DNA from: Acidimicrobiia bacterium
GTDB lineage: Bacteria; Actinomycetota; Acidimicrobiia; Spongiisociales; Spongiisociaceae
Direction: 5' to 3'
Assembly: GCA_009841105.1 (NCBI GenBank)
Contig: VXMM01000055.1
Location: forward strand, 1 to 64,000
Length of the DNA stretch: 64,000 bases
Positions 1-8,258 of this stretch are shown piece by piece. The notes beneath the pieces are model-generated. The model saw only the letters and a program-made list of their open reading frames with translations. It ran no database searches and was not told the origin of the DNA. Made by a program: the position numbers and the translations under genes. Each line of letters starts with the position of its first letter. The first letter of the stretch is position 1.

Positions 1-2
1 TC

Positions 3-143
3 TCGCGCCTCAGCGAGCGGTTGTCGCAGAGCCGGATGAGCCGGATCGCCAGCAGCCCTCTCTATCAGAGCATGACCATCCGAAACTGGAGGACAACCAC
101 CAAGCTGCTGAGTCTCCTCGACCAGCGTGTCGAGAAGGACTAA
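3..143 (+). CDS. C-terminal end of a protein of unknown function (5' partial)
   Basis: An open frame enters the window from the left and stops at TAA 141-143, giving about 46 residues that end in LLSLLDQRVEKD. The composition is rich in Ser, Arg and Leu and looks helical. I do not recognise the family from this short tail. It is followed by a promoter-like sequence and the flavin oxidoreductase gene on the same strand. It could also be a chance open frame, since only 46 codons are visible. Confidence 0.4.
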   Translation, partial: SRLSERLSQSRMSRIASSPLYQSMTIRNWRTTTKLLSLLDQRVEKD

Positions 144-168
144 GGCTGCTCGTTTGACAATCCGGCCC

Positions 169-197
169 TTGAACCGTGGCCGCATCCGAGATATACC
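169..197 (+). promoter_or_regulatory. Candidate sigma-70-type promoter for the flavin oxidoreductase gene
   Basis: TTGAAC at 169-174 and TATACC at 192-197 are separated by exactly 17 bases, upstream of the TTG start at 327. This would give a leader of roughly 125 bases. The assignment rests on hexamer similarity only. Confidence 0.35.
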
Positions 198-326
198 CTG
201 ATAGGTGATGGCTGGGGCATCCTTAAACCCTGCGATTTTGCAATGGGGCCGATCTTGAGGCTCCGGATGTGCAGGGAGCGTTCGCGAAGTGGCCCGAAGC
301 GCATCGATGCGACTAGGAGGTTTTAA

Positions 327-1724
327 TTGTCCGGCGGACAGACTGCTAGCGCTGACTTCGTGGTCCTCGGGGCCGGTCCCGCGGGGCTCGGGGCCGCTTT
401 CCGGCTCGCCTCGCGGGGATTTCGGGTGGTCGTCCTGGAGCGGCAGGACCGGGTAGGCGGGCTGGCTGGATCGTTCGAGGTCGCCGGCCAGCGGGTCGAC
501 CATGGGAGCCATCGCCTACACCCTTCCACGCCATCCGAGATCTTGGGATTGCTGCAGTCCCGGCTCGGCGACGAACTGCAGCAGCGAACCCGGTGCGGCC
601 GCATCCGGATCATGGGACGGTGGCTCCCGTTCCCTCCTGATCCGCTCACGACCGTCCGATCACTGCCACCCGGCTTCCTGGCGAGGGCGGCCTTGAGCGC
701 CGCCACGGCGACCTTGAGGCCGCGGCGCGACCGGTCGTTCGCCGAATACGTCTCGACCGGGCTGGGGCGGGTCATGGGCGAGGCGTTCTACTTCCCCTAC
801 GGGCGCAAGATATGGGGTGTCGACCCCGAGCTTCTGAGCGGTGACCAGGCCCGGCGGCGGATCAGCGCCGACACGCCGTGGAAACTGATCCGGAGAGTGA
901 CCACCGGGCGCAAGGGCGCCGGACGGTTCTTCTACTACCCAGCCGGGGGGTTCGGCCGGATCCCGGAGACGCTGGCCGAAGCCGCAGAGGAAGCGGGCGC
1001 CTACATTCGCCTGTCGACGGCGGTGACAGGAATCGAGTTCGGTGACTCATCCGTGACCGTCACCACGTCAAACGGCGATACGGTGGAGGCCTGGCAGGTC
1101 TGGTCGACGATCCCCCTGACCGGCCTTGCCAGGATCGCGGCGCCGATCAGCCGTGACCCTGTCCCCCTGGTCGACCAGCTCGAGTACCGGGCCATGATCC
1201 TGGTGTACCTGGCCGTGCCCGCCGATCGCTACACGCCCTTCGACGCCCACTACTTCCCGGAGCCGGACATCCCCATGACCAGGGTCTCGGAACCGAAGAA
1301 CTACCGCTCCGGGCCTGACCCGCCCGGCATCACCGTGCTGTGCGCGGAGCTGCCCTGCTCGCAGACCGAGCCGGTCTGGGAATGGTCGCCCAAGGACCTG
1401 TCCGATCTCGTGGCCGATTCACTGGGCCGCTGCGGGCTGGACCGCCCGCAACCTGTCGAGGTGGCGGTCCGGCGCATCGGTCACGCCTATCCCGTGTACC
1501 GGATCGGGCACGAACCGGTCCTCGATTCACTGATCGGGTGGACAGACCGGCGGTCGCGTCTGGTCACGTTCGGGCGCCAGGGGCTGTTCGCCCACGACAA
1601 CACCCATCATGCCCTGGCGATGGCATGGGCTGCCGCCGACGCCACCGATCCCGACGGGGCCCTCAGAAGGTCCGAGTGGGAAGCTTCGAGGCGGGCATTC
1701 GCGAGCCATGTGGTTGAGGACTGA
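327..1724 (+). CDS. FAD-dependent amine oxidase/protoporphyrinogen oxidase-like oxidoreductase
   Basis: This 465-residue protein opens with a dinucleotide-binding Rossmann motif, VVLGAGPAGLGAAFRLA, and the acidic strand end VVLERQDRVGGLAGS, which is the FAD site of the amine oxidase/HemY/UDP-galactopyranose mutase superfamily. HGSHRLHPS and YFPYGRKIWG are typical of the HemY-like oxidoreductases found near surface polysaccharide and lipid genes. The start is TTG at 327, chosen because AGGAGG lies at 315-320 six bases before it and the Rossmann fold begins 12 residues in. It is convergent with the flippase/glycosyltransferase fusion, which supports but does not prove an envelope role. The substrate is not readable from the sequence. 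Confidence 0.8.
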   Translation: MSGGQTASADFVVLGAGPAGLGAAFRLASRGFRVVVLERQDRVGGLAGSFEVAGQRVDHGSHRLHPSTPSEILGLLQSRLGDELQQRTRCGRIRIMGRWLPFPPDPLTTVRSLPPGFLARAALSAATATLRPRRDRSFAEYVSTGLGRVMGEAFYFPYGRKIWGVDPELLSGDQARRRISADTPWKLIRRVTTGRKGAGRFFYYPAGGFGRIPETLAEAAEEAGAYIRLSTAVTGIEFGDSSVTVTTSNGDTVEAWQVWSTIPLTGLARIAAPISRDPVPLVDQLEYRAMILVYLAVPADRYTPFDAHYFPEPDIPMTRVSEPKNYRSGPDPPGITVLCAELPCSQTEPVWEWSPKDLSDLVADSLGRCGLDRPQPVEVAVRRIGHAYPVYRIGHEPVLDSLIGWTDRRSRLVTFGRQGLFAHDNTHHALAMAWAAADATDPDGALRRSEWEASRRAFASHVVED

Positions 1725-1750
1725 CACGGGCGGACGATCGAGTTGGCTGC

Positions 1751-3463
1751 CTAGTCAGAGCCATCCCCGGCCAGGGCGGGGCGATTCAGCTGGCGGTGGA
1801 CAGCGGGTACCACTGCGCCGAGGTACCGGCCCAGCCTGACGAATGAGGTTCCGGTGGTCCGGAAGTGATAGCTGATCGGGACCTCGTGGTAGCGATAGCC
1901 CTTCGAGATCAGGTCGAGCGTGATCACCTGCGCGTAGTTGAAGTCGTGGATGATCTCTGCATCGGCCGCGGCCGCCGGCGAGAACGCCCGGTAGCCGCTC
2001 TGGCCGTCCGTGATCCTCGTGCGGGCCACGAAGGCAAGTAGGCGCGTCAGCACCAGGTTCCCCAGCCGGCGGTGGGGCAGCATGTGTTCTATGTCCCCGG
2101 CGAAGCGGGACCCCACCACGTAGTCGGCCCGACCGGCGAGGATCGGTCCGATCAGCCGTCCCATCTCCTCGGGCGCGTACTCGCCGTCGGCATCGCAGAA
2201 CACCACTGCGGCAGGATCGAGGGCGAGCGCCCGGATCAGGCCGGTCCGGACCGCCGCCCCGAGCCCGCGGTTCACCGCCGTCGAGACGACTGTGGCGCCG
2301 GCCTCGCGGGCTCGCTCGGCGGTCGAGTCGGATGATCCGTCGTCGATCACCATCGTCACGACGGGATGGTCCCCGTACCGTTTCGGAACGCGGGCGACCA
2401 CCGAGCCCACCACCGCCTCCTCGTTGTAGGCCGGCATGAAGAGCACGATCGGACCGTTCCGGGGGCCGACCAGCCCGGTCCGATCCGGTCGCACTTCTAT
2501 GGGCACGCGAAATCTGCCCAGCAGGCTCGGAGACGGCCGCAACAGCGCCGGTACCCCGACCGCCAGCGAGTACGCCGTCTTGAGAGCATGAGCTGCCAGC
2601 GCGGCCGCCAGGGCGACACCGGGGTCGTGGCCCAGAAAGACATAGGCGGCCACAGCCGCCGCCTCGTAGGTACCGAAGCCTCCGGGAGCCACCGCCACCA
2701 CCTGGGCTGCCACTGAGACGCTGGTCACCAGCACGGCTTCGGCGAGCGACAGTTCCAGACCCGCCGACCTGGCCACGACCAGCACCAGCCCGGACTCGGC
2801 CACCCAGGCCACCAGCGTTCCCACCAACTCGACTAATCCCGGCCTACGAACACGGTCGGCGTTGCGCAGTCGCAGGATCCAGATCAATCCGAGGAGCCCG
2901 ACGATGCATACCACAGCCACCACACCCCCGACGACCGGGGAACCAAGCAGTGCGATATTGCCGGCGCCCAGCACCCAGGCCAGCCCGACCACTGTGAGCA
3001 GGTCCGCGGCCCGAAGCGTGACGGTGGACGCGGATGCCTCGGCTGCTGGAATCCGGGCCCGCTTCACCACCGACACCACGCGGAGTGGCTCGCCCAGCCG
3101 GAACGGGAGCACGTGATTGCCCAGCAGAGCGGCATGGATGGCGGCCCACGCGTGGCCCAGCGTCAGACCCGGCAGCACACGCTTCCATACCAGTGCCCTG
3201 ATCAGGAAGGCGCCTGCGAAGGCTCCCAGAGCCAGGATCGTCAGGACCGGTCGGTCGACCAGCTCGCGCAGCGCCCGGGCCAGGGCGACCGTGTCGACAG
3301 TACGGGCGATCACCAGGCCTGCCGCCATGGTGACCAGGACCGCCAGGCCCACGCTCAACGACCGGGCCCGGCCCGTGTCCTTCCACGAGGCCGGCCGCAT
3401 GAAGTGTAAGGGCGACCTTATTTCACGCATTCGGGATACTTTAGAGGAACTGTCTCGACTCAT
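1751..3463 (-). CDS. Fusion of LPG-synthase/flippase-like membrane domain with family 2 glycosyltransferase
   Basis: The protein has 570 residues. Residues about 25-325 carry repeated hydrophobic segments and RLGEPLRVVSVVKRARI, typical of the lysylphosphatidylglycerol synthase transmembrane/YbhN family. Residues about 335-560 are a cytosolic GT2 domain of the DPM1 type, with FMPAYNEEAVVGSVV, the nucleotide-binding IDDGSSDST, the metal-binding FCDADGEY, and DGQSGYRAFS. A polyprenyl-phosphate sugar transferase joined to a flippase-like domain is plausible, which is inference. The start at 3463 abuts the hmuV stop and has GGAG eight bases upstream; Met codons at 3430 and 3400 lack a ribosome site. 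The gene ends the heme operon by position, but its function looks unrelated to heme. Confidence 0.8.
   Translation of the reverse strand: MSRDSSSKVSRMREIRSPLHFMRPASWKDTGRARSLSVGLAVLVTMAAGLVIARTVDTVALARALRELVDRPVLTILALGAFAGAFLIRALVWKRVLPGLTLGHAWAAIHAALLGNHVLPFRLGEPLRVVSVVKRARIPAAEASASTVTLRAADLLTVVGLAWVLGAGNIALLGSPVVGGVVAVVCIVGLLGLIWILRLRNADRVRRPGLVELVGTLVAWVAESGLVLVVARSAGLELSLAEAVLVTSVSVAAQVVAVAPGGFGTYEAAAVAAYVFLGHDPGVALAAALAAHALKTAYSLAVGVPALLRPSPSLLGRFRVPIEVRPDRTGLVGPRNGPIVLFMPAYNEEAVVGSVVARVPKRYGDHPVVTMVIDDGSSDSTAERAREAGATVVSTAVNRGLGAAVRTGLIRALALDPAAVVFCDADGEYAPEEMGRLIGPILAGRADYVVGSRFAGDIEHMLPHRRLGNLVLTRLLAFVARTRITDGQSGYRAFSPAAAADAEIIHDFNYAQVITLDLISKGYRYHEVPISYHFRTTGTSFVRLGRYLGAVVPAVHRQLNRPALAGDGSD
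3407..3420. promoter_or_regulatory. DtxR/IdeR-like palindrome near the start of the flippase/GT2 gene
   Basis: TAAGGGCGACCTTA is an inverted repeat of TAAGG around four bases. It matches the palindrome before the heme operon (8136-8149) at 13 of 14 positions. It lies inside the first codons of the flippase/GT2 fusion as annotated, or just before its third in-frame Met. It may be an internal iron-responsive operator. Binding is inferred from similarity to the DtxR consensus half-sites. Confidence 0.4.
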
Positions 3464-4273
3464 CTACGTCGCTCCACCCCGATGGGCCCCGTCGCGGCGC
3501 GTGGCAGATGTCGTTACAAGCAGACCGCTCCCGGATGGGTGATCCATTACTTCGATGGGATAGTCGTACACTTCGCTGAGCAGGGTGGGCTGCAAGACGT
3601 CGCCCGGTGGACCAAGGGTGTGGAGCCGCCCTCCAGCCATCATTCCTATACGGTCCGCATAGCGGGCAGCGAGGTTGAGATCGTGCAGGACCGCTATGAC
3701 CGCGCCGCCCTGGCGGGCTCGGTGCCGGATCAGGTTCATGACCCGGTGTTCGTGCCGTATGTCCAAGGACGCCGTGGGTTCGTCGAGTATCAACACGGGG
3801 GTGTCCTGCGCGAGGATCCTCGCGATCATGACTAGCGCCTGCTCGCCCACCGAGAGGGTCGGGAAGGACATATCGGCGAGGGATGCCACGCCCGTTGCCG
3901 ACATCGCGCTCTCCACCGCTTCCACATCACTCCGGCGCGAGATCCGGCGACCGCCGGCGTGGGCGAAGCGACCCAACTCGACCACCTGGCGCACCGAGAA
4001 GGCGAACTCGAGCCGGTTTTTTTGGGGCAGCACCGACCTGATGCGAGCCAGACGAGCGGGTTTGAGCTGTTCGATCGGGCATCCCTGTACGAGAATGCTG
4101 CCCCTCGTAGGTCGGATGTCGCCCGCCAGGATGCCTAGCAGCGTCGATTTGCCGGCCCCGTTCGGCCCCACCAGCGCGGTCAGCATCCCCGTCTCCAATT
4201 GCAGGTTGATCCCGTCGAGGATGGCGCGTCCGCCCGCCTCGTGGACAATCCCCATCGCTACGACGGGTGTCAT
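3464..4273 (-). CDS. hmuV: Heme ABC transporter ATP-binding protein HmuV
   Basis: This 269-residue ATPase would power heme or ferric-chelate import. Walker A is GPNGAGKST at residues 36-44. The signature is LSVGEQALVMIARILAQ, with Val in place of the usual Gly after LS. Walker B is PVLILDEPTASLD, followed by the switch His in AVLHDLNLA. Length and motifs match HmuV/FecE. The start is ATG 4273, whose TGA-overlap with hmuU indicates translational coupling; ATG 4279 or 4315 are alternatives that would overlap hmuU further. The neighbours HmuU and HmuT make the substrate assignment convincing. Whether heme or a siderophore is carried cannot be settled from this subunit alone. Confidence 0.88.
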   Translation of the reverse strand: MTPVVAMGIVHEAGGRAILDGINLQLETGMLTALVGPNGAGKSTLLGILAGDIRPTRGSILVQGCPIEQLKPARLARIRSVLPQKNRLEFAFSVRQVVELGRFAHAGGRRISRRSDVEAVESAMSATGVASLADMSFPTLSVGEQALVMIARILAQDTPVLILDEPTASLDIRHEHRVMNLIRHRARQGGAVIAVLHDLNLAARYADRIGMMAGGRLHTLGPPGDVLQPTLLSEVYDYPIEVMDHPSGSGLLVTTSATRRDGAHRGGAT

Positions 4274-5310
4274 ACCCATCCGCCCTGAGCGCGCCGGGTG
4301 CGGTGAAGCAGCCAAAGAAAGAGGGGTCCTCCTGCGAGGGAGGTGAGGACTCCCAGTGGAATCTCGGAAGGGGCGACAGCAGTACGTGATACGAGGTCGG
4401 CCGCCAGGAGCAGGACTGCTCCGGCGAGCATCGCTCCGGGAAGCAGGACCCGGTTGTCCGGTCCGATGATCATCCGCACCGTGTGCGGCGCCAGGACTCC
4501 CACGAAGCCGATCACGCCGGCCGCGGCCACGGAGGCGCCGGTCATCAGCGCAGCGGCTGCCACTACCTCGACGCGCAATCGCCGGACGTCCACACCCGAA
4601 TGGCGGGCTTCCTCGTCGCCGAGCGCCAGAACGTTGAGTTGACGACCCCGCCAGGCCAGCAGGACCACCCCGGGGAGCACTAGCACCAGTGTCACCGAAA
4701 CCGTCTGCCAGGTCGCCCCGCCCAGGGTTCCCAGACTCCAGAAGGAGAACGATCGCATCTGCCCGCCCTCGGCTACGTTGACGAGAAGCCCCACCGCCGC
4801 GGCGGCTATCGCGTTGATGGCGACCCCGGCGAGTATCAGGGTGACCACTTCGACGCGAGGTCCTCTACGAGCGACGCGGTAAGCCAGGAAGGTGGCGAGG
4901 AGTGCTGTGACCGATGCAGCAGCGGCCGGGGCGAAGCTGCCGGTTGCCCGGGCTCCGAGTGCCAGCGCCGCCGCAGCACCCACCGCCGCTCCCCAAGAGG
5001 TACCCACCACCTGCGACTCGGCCAGCGGGTTGCGGAACACGGCTTGCAACCCAACTCCGGCCGCTGCCAGGGCGCCGGCGGCCAGCAACCCGAGGACGAT
5101 GCGCGGAAGCCTGATCGACCAGAGCACCGACTCCTGGACACCTATCGCTCCCGACCCGACCTCCAGACCGACCCGTTCGGCCAGCAGCGACACCACGGTG
5201 GCGGGCGGGATGGTGACCGCTCCCATCCCCGTATTGAGAACCAGCATCGCCACGACCATCAACGACAGACCGGTGAACGTCATGATTCTGCGGGTTCGGA
5301 GGGATTCCAC
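4270..5310 (-). CDS. hmuU: Heme/iron ABC transporter permease HmuU (FecCD family)
   Basis: This 346-residue membrane protein belongs to the BtuC/FecCD/HmuU family. It has about ten hydrophobic segments, RLPRIVLGLLAAGALAAAG at about 65-85, FRNPLAESQVVGTSWGAA, and the coupling region GVIGFVGVLAPHTVRM. These are family hallmarks. The start is GTG 5310, two bases after the hmuT stop. It overlaps hmuV by four bases. It probably forms a homodimer with two HmuV subunits, as is known for the family. Confidence 0.9.
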   Translation of the reverse strand: MESLRTRRIMTFTGLSLMVVAMLVLNTGMGAVTIPPATVVSLLAERVGLEVGSGAIGVQESVLWSIRLPRIVLGLLAAGALAAAGVGLQAVFRNPLAESQVVGTSWGAAVGAAAALALGARATGSFAPAAAASVTALLATFLAYRVARRGPRVEVVTLILAGVAINAIAAAAVGLLVNVAEGGQMRSFSFWSLGTLGGATWQTVSVTLVLVLPGVVLLAWRGRQLNVLALGDEEARHSGVDVRRLRVEVVAAAALMTGASVAAAGVIGFVGVLAPHTVRMIIGPDNRVLLPGAMLAGAVLLLAADLVSRTAVAPSEIPLGVLTSLAGGPLFLWLLHRTRRAQGGWV

Positions 5311-5312
5311 TG

Positions 5313-6377
5313 CTAAAGGCCTTCGTAGAGACTCGCTATCAGGCTCCTCAGGACCGTTCCCACCCTGGGCGTGAGGCCCAGGAATCCCAGGTCGTCGAAG
5401 GTCAGGACCCTCCGCTCTCTCCCCGCCGCGGTCTGCGCGACTCCCGGGATGGCGAGGAGGCCCTCCAGCCCTCCGACCGACTCCAGGCCGTCCTCGGTGA
5501 GGATCAGCCAGTCAGGGTTGGCGGCGGCGAGGCCCTCGGCGGTCAACGGGGCGAAGTCCGTTACTCCTGCTTCGGCGCCGGCATCCACACCGCCGGCGGC
5601 TGTGATCAGACTCTCCGAGACGGTCTCCCGGCCAGCGAGGAACAGTATCCCGAGCCCTCGGGCGTAGATGAAGGCGATCCGCGGCATCGGCGTCCGATCC
5701 GGGATCAGCTCCCGGGCGCCGGCGATCTCGGCCCCGATCTGCTCGGCGAGTTCGGCGGCCCGGTCCCGGGCGCCCAACACCGCTCCGACCATGACGACCT
5801 TGCGAGCGGCGCCGTCGATCGAGGTCTCGTCGGCGAGGATGACCACCGGCACGCCGGCGTCTCTGACCTGCTCGAGCACTTGAGGCGGCCCGGCCTGCTC
5901 GTTGCCTATGACCAGAGTGGGGTCCAGGGACAGGATGCCTTCGGCGTTGAGCGCTCGCTGGTAACCCACCTTCGGGAGGTCGATGGTCTCCGGAGGGAAC
6001 GTGGCGCTCAGATCGTTTCCGACCACCGCCTCGCCGTAGCCCAAGACGTACACGATCTCGTTGAGATCGCCGTTGAGGGTGACGATCCGGCTCGTGTCGG
6101 AGATGGTCGTCTCGATCCCGTCGGCCCCGACGAAGGTCCATGATGTGGGATGCGCACTCGTCGCCGGAGTGGTGGATGTGGCCGGAGATGTCGAGGAACT
6201 CGATGGCGGAGCAACGGATGTCGGTGAGGAGGAATTAGCCTGGGCAGCAGTAGTCGGGACAGAAGCCTGAGCCGCTGCCTCGGTGGTCTCATTTGTCGGG
6301 GTAGGCGCTGGGGGCGCTGGACTGCAGGAGGTGAAAAGCAGCGCTGCTACCAGCGCCCACCCGACGATTTGGATCAA
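5313..6377 (-). CDS. hmuT: Heme-binding lipoprotein HmuT
   Basis: This 354-residue extracellular binding protein begins with a lipoprotein signal, MIQIVGWALVAALLFTSCS, with the lipidated Cys in FTSC. A Pro/Ser/Thr/Ala-rich linker follows to about residue 75. The type III periplasmic-binding fold starts at TISDTSRIVTLNGDLNEIV and continues through VLGYGEAVVGNDLSATFP, KVGYQRALNAEGILSLDP and GNEQAGPPQVLEQ, which are strongly HmuT-like. In HmuT proteins Tyr and His residues bind heme, and KVGYQ holds a suitable Tyr. The start is TTG 6377, overlapping the upstream stop as TTGA. Confidence 0.9.
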   Translation of the reverse strand: MIQIVGWALVAALLFTSCSPAPPAPTPTNETTEAAAQASVPTTAAQANSSSPTSVAPPSSSSTSPATSTTPATSAHPTSWTFVGADGIETTISDTSRIVTLNGDLNEIVYVLGYGEAVVGNDLSATFPPETIDLPKVGYQRALNAEGILSLDPTLVIGNEQAGPPQVLEQVRDAGVPVVILADETSIDGAARKVVMVGAVLGARDRAAELAEQIGAEIAGARELIPDRTPMPRIAFIYARGLGILFLAGRETVSESLITAAGGVDAGAEAGVTDFAPLTAEGLAAANPDWLILTEDGLESVGGLEGLLAIPGVAQTAAGRERRVLTFDDLGFLGLTPRVGTVLRSLIASLYEGL

Positions 6378-8056
6378 CTGCTAGGGCACGAGACCCGTGC
6401 GGAAGCCATGAACCCGCAGAATCTGTCGCGGGACACCATCCATACCCCGTCGACCTTCACTGCGTCCCCGGCCAGGTCGGAGTAGGTCACGCTCCCGCCG
6501 AATAGGACGTTGTAGGTAACCTCGGCACGGTCCCCGTCGATGACGACGGCTACGGGTTCGAGCGAGATGCCGCCAAAGCTCTCGGCCGCCGCCGCGTACT
6601 CCGTGTGGGTATCACGAAGGCTCTCGGCATCCTCGAGGTACGGGATCTTGTCGTCGAATTGAACCGTGCTGTCGAACACGGCCCGGTAGGCCGCGACCAC
6701 GGCGTCTACATCGGGATCCTCTCCTTCGACGATGCCGGCCGGCGCGGCCACGAACAGGTCGTCCTCGTTCAGCGTGCCGATGTCACCGGGACTGATGCCC
6801 AGGCCGGCGTAGACGGATGGGAGGGCGCCCATCACCATGGCAGCGGTTCCGGGTTGCGGGTCGCCCATGGACAGGTCGAGCCGGGAAGCCACCGCTGCTG
6901 CGACCTGGTGGTTGACGCCGGCCACCAACGGCTCGATCACCCGGTAGAACGCCCACCCTTCCGCTTGCGAGACCCGGGCCGAGCCGGTGTCTCCCTTGGC
7001 CAGAGCGCTGTCGACCTTGTTGGCGTAGCGGATCGTCGCCTGCAGGTAGGTGATGGTCATCTGGCGGACGATCTCCTCCGACGCGGCGCGGGCTGCCGCC
7101 GCATCGCCCGCTGCCAACGCTTCGACGCCGGTGGTGAATGCCATCGCCAGCGCGTCGTTGACCGCGCTTCCGGTGCCGAAGTTGTCGCCGCGTTTGTCCG
7201 CGGTCGCGAACGGGCCGCAACCGGGAGCGTCGCCGTGGTAGAAGGCCCATCCCTCATCCCAGTTGTGGGGAGCGCCCGAATCAATGTCGAAGTTGCCGTC
7301 GGCGGCATTGTTCAGGGCAACGACCAGTTCGTGGATGGCATAGGCGATCATGATCTGATTCTGGATACCCTTCTGGATGCCTTGACGGCGTACGAGATCG
7401 GGCTCGCCGGCAAAGGCTCCGGTCCCCTCGATGGCGCTCATCGCGAAGGTGTCCAGCCAGGTGGGATCGCCGTAGTAGGAGACGTAGTCGTTCCAGATCG
7501 CCTCGTCCCGTTCGGTTCGGGCAAAACCAGCGATGGTGCGGATCGAGCCGTCTCCCTTCACCGAGTTGCCGCCCTCTTCGTATATCTGCTTTACCGAGGC
7601 GTAGTCGATCGGCTCATCCTTGGGCAGCAGCGCGTTGATGTCGCAAATGTCCAGGACCACCTTGGCGTGCGACGCCACGTCCGATAGTGGCATGTAGGCG
7701 CCCATCGACCCTGACGGACCGGCGGATGCCGTGCCGGTTGGGGATCCGGAGGGCGATCCGGTCGCCGACCCGGAAGCGGAGCCCGTATGAGTATGAGTCC
7801 CAGAAGCAGAACCCGTATGAGTCCCAGAAGCGGAACCCGTATGAGTATGAGTCCCAGAAGTGGAACCCTTATGAGTATGAGTCCCGGAAGCAGAACCCGT
7901 ATGAGTCCCGGAGGCTGATCCGGTCCCGGACGCGGAGATACTCACGGACCCGCCCGGGTCGTCGATGTTCCGTACTTCGCCGCCGTCATCCGTTCCGCAC
8001 GCTCCAAGCAGCATCACAGTTGCCACAAGCGCCGCGGGCACCTTCCTGGGGTTCAT
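6374..8056 (-). CDS. FEA1-related iron-assimilation lipoprotein with His-rich repeat linker
   Basis: This is the first gene of the heme operon, 560 residues. The signal peptide ends in a lipobox, VMLLGAC, with Cys20. Residues about 42-110 are a Gly/Ser/Thr linker with SGTHTHTG-type repeats holding eight His. The main domain (about 115-400) has GGNSVKGDGSIRTIAGFA, HNWDEGWAFYHG, FATADKRGDNFGTG and QAEGWAFYRVIEPL, which resemble the algal low-iron-induced FEA1 protein and its bacterial relatives. The C-terminal 120 residues look like an NTF2/MTB12-like domain ending in WMVSRDRFCGFMA. I place the start at ATG 8056, with GGAAGGAG upstream, because the lipoprotein signal begins there; an earlier Met at 8098 would spoil the signal. 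An imelysin/EfeO-like relation is an alternative. A role in capturing ferric iron is inference. Confidence 0.75.
   Translation of the reverse strand: MNPRKVPAALVATVMLLGACGTDDGGEVRNIDDPGGSVSISASGTGSASGTHTGSASGTHTHKGSTSGTHTHTGSASGTHTGSASGTHTHTGSASGSATGSPSGSPTGTASAGPSGSMGAYMPLSDVASHAKVVLDICDINALLPKDEPIDYASVKQIYEEGGNSVKGDGSIRTIAGFARTERDEAIWNDYVSYYGDPTWLDTFAMSAIEGTGAFAGEPDLVRRQGIQKGIQNQIMIAYAIHELVVALNNAADGNFDIDSGAPHNWDEGWAFYHGDAPGCGPFATADKRGDNFGTGSAVNDALAMAFTTGVEALAAGDAAAARAASEEIVRQMTITYLQATIRYANKVDSALAKGDTGSARVSQAEGWAFYRVIEPLVAGVNHQVAAAVASRLDLSMGDPQPGTAAMVMGALPSVYAGLGISPGDIGTLNEDDLFVAAPAGIVEGEDPDVDAVVAAYRAVFDSTVQFDDKIPYLEDAESLRDTHTEYAAAAESFGGISLEPVAVVIDGDRAEVTYNVLFGGSVTYSDLAGDAVKVDGVWMVSRDRFCGFMASARVSCPSS
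7740..7930 (-). repeat. Tandem coding repeat for a Gly-Ser-Thr-His linker
   Basis: Imperfect units built on GTATGAGTCCCAGAAGC (seen on the plus strand) recur at least six times with periods of about 24 and 30 bases. They encode alternating SGTHTG and SGTHTHTG motifs. All unit lengths are multiples of three, so copy-number change would keep the frame. Confidence 0.85.
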
Positions 8057-8112
8057 CGCTGTTGCTCCTTCCACCTCCCCGCAGCCAGGACCGAACACCT
8101 GAACAACGGGAG

Positions 8113-8149
8113 TATTGGTACCCTGAGAGTATCTATAAGGGTGACCTTA
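8113..8149 (-). promoter_or_regulatory. Operator region of the heme/FEA1 operon (DtxR/IdeR-like boxes)
   Basis: TAAGGGTGACCTTA at 8136-8149 is a TAAGG/CCTTA inverted repeat with a four-base centre. It resembles the last 14 bases of the known DtxR/IdeR consensus, in which TTAGG and CCTAA flank four bases. A weaker element, TCAGGGTACCAATA on the minus strand, lies at 8113-8126. Both sit 57-93 bases upstream of the ATG at 8056, a position suited to iron-dependent repression. A TATAGATACT stretch overlapping the gap could hold the -10 element. Confidence 0.55.
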
Positions 8150-8258
8150 CAGCTAGAGGTTGTCGACTGCGAGTCGCATCGTGGGTTGCAAGGGACCCTG
8201 GCTGTGGCCGGGATCGGAGGACGGCACTCCCCCGGCCCTCGTGCCGTTCCTTCAGGGT

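Noticed and set aside
2844-3386. Minus-strand 180-residue Gly/Arg/Pro-rich ORF and many similar antisense frames in the window
   Set aside because: They arise from high GC content in frames alternate to well-supported genes.
7740-7930. CRISPR-like array from the repeated units
   Set aside because: The units are adjoining, in-frame coding repeats without spacers; the same applies to 52800-52990.
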